Shown one piece after another: positions 62,401-64,000 of a stretch of 64,000 bases of DNA. The DNA comes from CAZUGA01 sp964619885 (lineage in GTDB: Bacteria > Pseudomonadota > Gammaproteobacteria > Methylococcales > UBA1147). The notes under the pieces are model-generated. The model saw only the letters and a list, made by a program, of their open reading frames with translations, was not told the origin of the DNA and made no database searches. The position numbers were made by a program, and so were the translations under genes. The DNA lies in NCBI GenBank assembly GCA_964619885.1, contig CAZUGA010000019.1, positions 14,767-78,766 of the forward strand, read 5' to 3'. Position 1 is the stretch's first letter; every line of letters starts with the position of its first letter.

Positions 62401-63555
62401 ATGAAAGCGATGATTCTCGCGGCCGGTCAGGGTACTCGTGTTAGGCCTTTGACCTATACCGTCCCCAAACCAATGATTCCATTAATACGCAAACCCGTCA
62501 TGGAATCATTGATCGAGCATCTAGCTTCATTTGGGGTTGAAGATATTGTCATTAACACCAGTCATTTGAGCTCGGTGATCGAGAATTATTTTAGCGATGG
62601 CAAACGCTTTGGGGTCAATATCGGCTATTCGTTCGAAGGCGAAATAGTAGATGGTGAGGTTCGAGCTGAAGCTGTGGGTTCTGCTGGCGGTATGAAAAAA
62701 ATTCAGGAACATTCGGGTTTTTTTGATGATACTTTTGTGGTGCTTTGTGGCGATGCGTTTGTCGATTTGGATCTGGACAAAGTTCTACAGTTTCACAAAA
62801 GCCGCAATTCGATGGCGACCATCGTGATGCGGGATGTACCGCGTTCCGAAGTAGCAAAGTACGGCGTTGTTCAGACGGATGAAAGCGGTCGTATTTTAAG
62901 ATTTCAGGAAAAACCTGACGAACGCGAAGCGGTTTCCACCACTATCAATACCGGTATTTATCTATTCGAACCGGAAATATTCAACCATATTCCCAAGGCG
63001 TGTGTCTACGATATCGGGGGCGAGTTATTTCCCAAGTTGGTAGAACAGAATATACCATTCTATGGTGTAACTTCAGAATTTCAATGGTTAGACATTGGCT
63101 CGATTCCAGACTATTGGGCCGTAAGTCGCGAAGTTGTAAGTGGCAAACTTGACGGCTATGAACTCCCAGGACGTGAAATCATGCCCGGCGTGCGCGTCGG
63201 TATTAACGTAAATGTTCCCTGGGACGAGATTGAGATTACTTGTCCTGTCTACATCGGTGGCAGCAGTCAAATCCAACCGGGTGCGAAGATCATAGGTCCA
63301 ACAATTATTGGTCAAAGCTGTGTGATTGAAAGTGGCGCGATGGTTAAAGAGTGTATTGTCGATGATTACAAACGAATTCGTCGAAATACTGAAATACGTC
63401 AAACAATATTGTTCGGTGACCATTGTATTTCACCATCGGGTTTTGCTGAATTGCTGGTGGAATCTACCTCCAATAACATTGCATGCGATGCGAGGATGCC
63501 GGTTGAATGTGATAATCAAGCGATGTCGTTATTGGCAAACGCAAAATCTTATTAA
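62401..63555 (+). CDS. NDP-sugar pyrophosphorylase (mannose-1-phosphate guanylyltransferase-like)
   Basis: A 384-aa nucleotidyltransferase. The N-terminal part has MKAMILAAGQGTRVRPLTYT, VPKPMIPLIRKPVMES and LCGDAFVDLDLDK; FQEKPD and NTGIYLFEPEIF follow. A left-handed beta-helix begins near CPVYIGGSSQIQPGAKIIGP. The architecture fits GDP-mannose pyrophosphorylase or glucose-1-phosphate nucleotidyltransferase; the exact sugar is not readable. The ATG at 62401 has GGAGA about ten bases upstream and starts directly at the nucleotide-binding strand. It is followed by a STAS gene after 21 bases, a probable operon. Confidence 0.88.
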   Translation: MKAMILAAGQGTRVRPLTYTVPKPMIPLIRKPVMESLIEHLASFGVEDIVINTSHLSSVIENYFSDGKRFGVNIGYSFEGEIVDGEVRAEAVGSAGGMKKIQEHSGFFDDTFVVLCGDAFVDLDLDKVLQFHKSRNSMATIVMRDVPRSEVAKYGVVQTDESGRILRFQEKPDEREAVSTTINTGIYLFEPEIFNHIPKACVYDIGGELFPKLVEQNIPFYGVTSEFQWLDIGSIPDYWAVSREVVSGKLDGYELPGREIMPGVRVGINVNVPWDEIEITCPVYIGGSSQIQPGAKIIGPTIIGQSCVIESGAMVKECIVDDYKRIRRNTEIRQTILFGDHCISPSGFAELLVESTSNNIACDARMPVECDNQAMSLLANAKSY

Positions 63556-63576
63556 TTTTTACTGTGGAGACTAAAT

Positions 63577-63918
63577 ATGTTGGTTGATTTCTCAAATGAA
63601 GGCGGTATTTCGATTGCAAGAATTCAAGAGGATCGGTTAGATGCTCGTGTTGCGATAGAACTAAAAAATTCGTTAACTCCTGCAGTAACATGTGGAAACA
63701 GAAACTTAGTGATCAATTTGGCCAATACAACATTCATTGATAGTAGTGCACTTGGTGTAATCGTTGGGGTCCTCAAAGATATGGGGACGAACGGAAATAT
63801 TGTAATCTGTAACGCGAATGGGCCTGTTTCATCTGCATTTAAATTGACCCGAATGGATCTTATAATCGGACTGTATGAAAGTGAAGAGGAAGCAAAAGCT
63901 GCTTTGATTCCTGCTTAA
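63577..63918 (+). CDS. STAS-domain anti-sigma factor antagonist
   Basis: A 113-aa SpoIIAA-like protein. The fold shows in ISIARIQEDRLDARVAIELK, NLVINLANTTFIDSSALGVI and ICNANGPVSSAFKLTRMD; FIDSSALGV holds the phosphorylatable Ser at the usual place. Unphosphorylated forms bind and inhibit an anti-sigma kinase. GGAG before the ATG supports the start. It is 21 bases downstream of the nucleotidyltransferase, so polysaccharide synthesis may be linked with a partner-switching regulator; the GAF protein upstream keeps only the tail of the expected phosphatase. Confidence 0.92.
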   Translation: MLVDFSNEGGISIARIQEDRLDARVAIELKNSLTPAVTCGNRNLVINLANTTFIDSSALGVIVGVLKDMGTNGNIVICNANGPVSSAFKLTRMDLIIGLYESEEEAKAALIPA

Positions 63919-63926
63919 GTTTCGTT

Positions 63927-64000
63927 ATGCCCAGTATTACACTGATACCTGAATCCGTGACTTCGACATACTGGGAAGCCTATATAGCGAGAAGGCATCG
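63927..64000 (+). CDS. 5' end of a further gene, truncated by the window edge
   Basis: An ATG eight bases after the STAS stop opens a frame of about 24 codons (MPSITLIPESVTSTYWEAYI onward) that continues past the window end. No strong ribosome binding site precedes it. The segment WEAYIARRH is reminiscent of the start of FemAB/GNAT-like proteins found in polysaccharide clusters, but the fragment is too short for more than a guess. Confidence 0.4.
   Translation, partial: MPSITLIPESVTSTYWEAYIARRH

Noticed and set aside
1..64000. tRNA or rRNA genes
   Set aside because: No cloverleaf with a GTTCRANYC-type loop and CCA-end context, nor rRNA-like sequence, was recognised by reading; a covariance-model search would be needed to be certain.

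Overview
The window reads as a chromosomal segment of a Gram-negative, most likely gammaproteobacterial genome of moderate GC (judged by eye). The evidence is lipid A/LPS machinery (MsbA, a WaaL-like ligase, WaaP and a tandem-domain LPS kinase), a purE-purK pair, YaaA, YaiI, YgiQ and an aerobic fatty-acid degradation operon. No tRNA, rRNA or CRISPR array was seen. The only mobile-element trace is a truncated IS200-like/RAYT transposase fragment beside a kinase gene.

Layout. 1-3130: the 3' part of a fused 5-oxoprolinase and a small unknown gene closed by a strong terminator. 3263-13146 (minus): a five-gene block read CHAT protease with TPRs, CHASE2-class III cyclase, DUF928 protein, TpsB outer-membrane transporter, TpsA beta-helix exoprotein. 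This set resembles cyanobacterial arrangements and is the best candidate for an undescribed system: a secreted surface protein, its transporter, a caspase-like peptidase predicted to be exported, and a membrane nucleotide cyclase with altered base-recognition residues. 13565-18244: yaaA, a TPR protein, an unknown gene pair, a decayed DUF4410 gene and a ParDE-like toxin-antitoxin pair. 18602-26113 (minus): acyltransferase-hydrolase fusion, fadD, thiolase and fadN-type HAD/hydratase, coupled by 4-nt overlaps.

26436-32776: msbA divergent from a tightly overlapped LPS operon (O-antigen-ligase-like, double kinase, waaP, DUF2490). 33075-34726: purEK. 34873-38775: desaturase, Ser/Thr kinase with internal repeats, transposase remnant. 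38835-43692: small tail-anchored protein, an ORF-poor stretch, CHAP amidase, yaiI, CrtI/CrtISO-like oxidoreductase, GT2. 43745-49397 (minus): a DUF2760-Hsp70-Hsp70 cassette. 49571-58371: secreted small protein, HpcH/HpaI aldolase, a dual GGDEF-EAL receptor, PiT transporter, MATE pump, DUF4124-TraB protein. 58635-end: YgiQ, an unknown protein, a GAF protein that keeps only the tail of a PP2C domain, an NDP-sugar pyrophosphorylase coupled to a STAS protein, and the start of a further gene.

Functionally the window is rich in envelope biogenesis and signalling. All product assignments are by reading motifs; no database search was possible.
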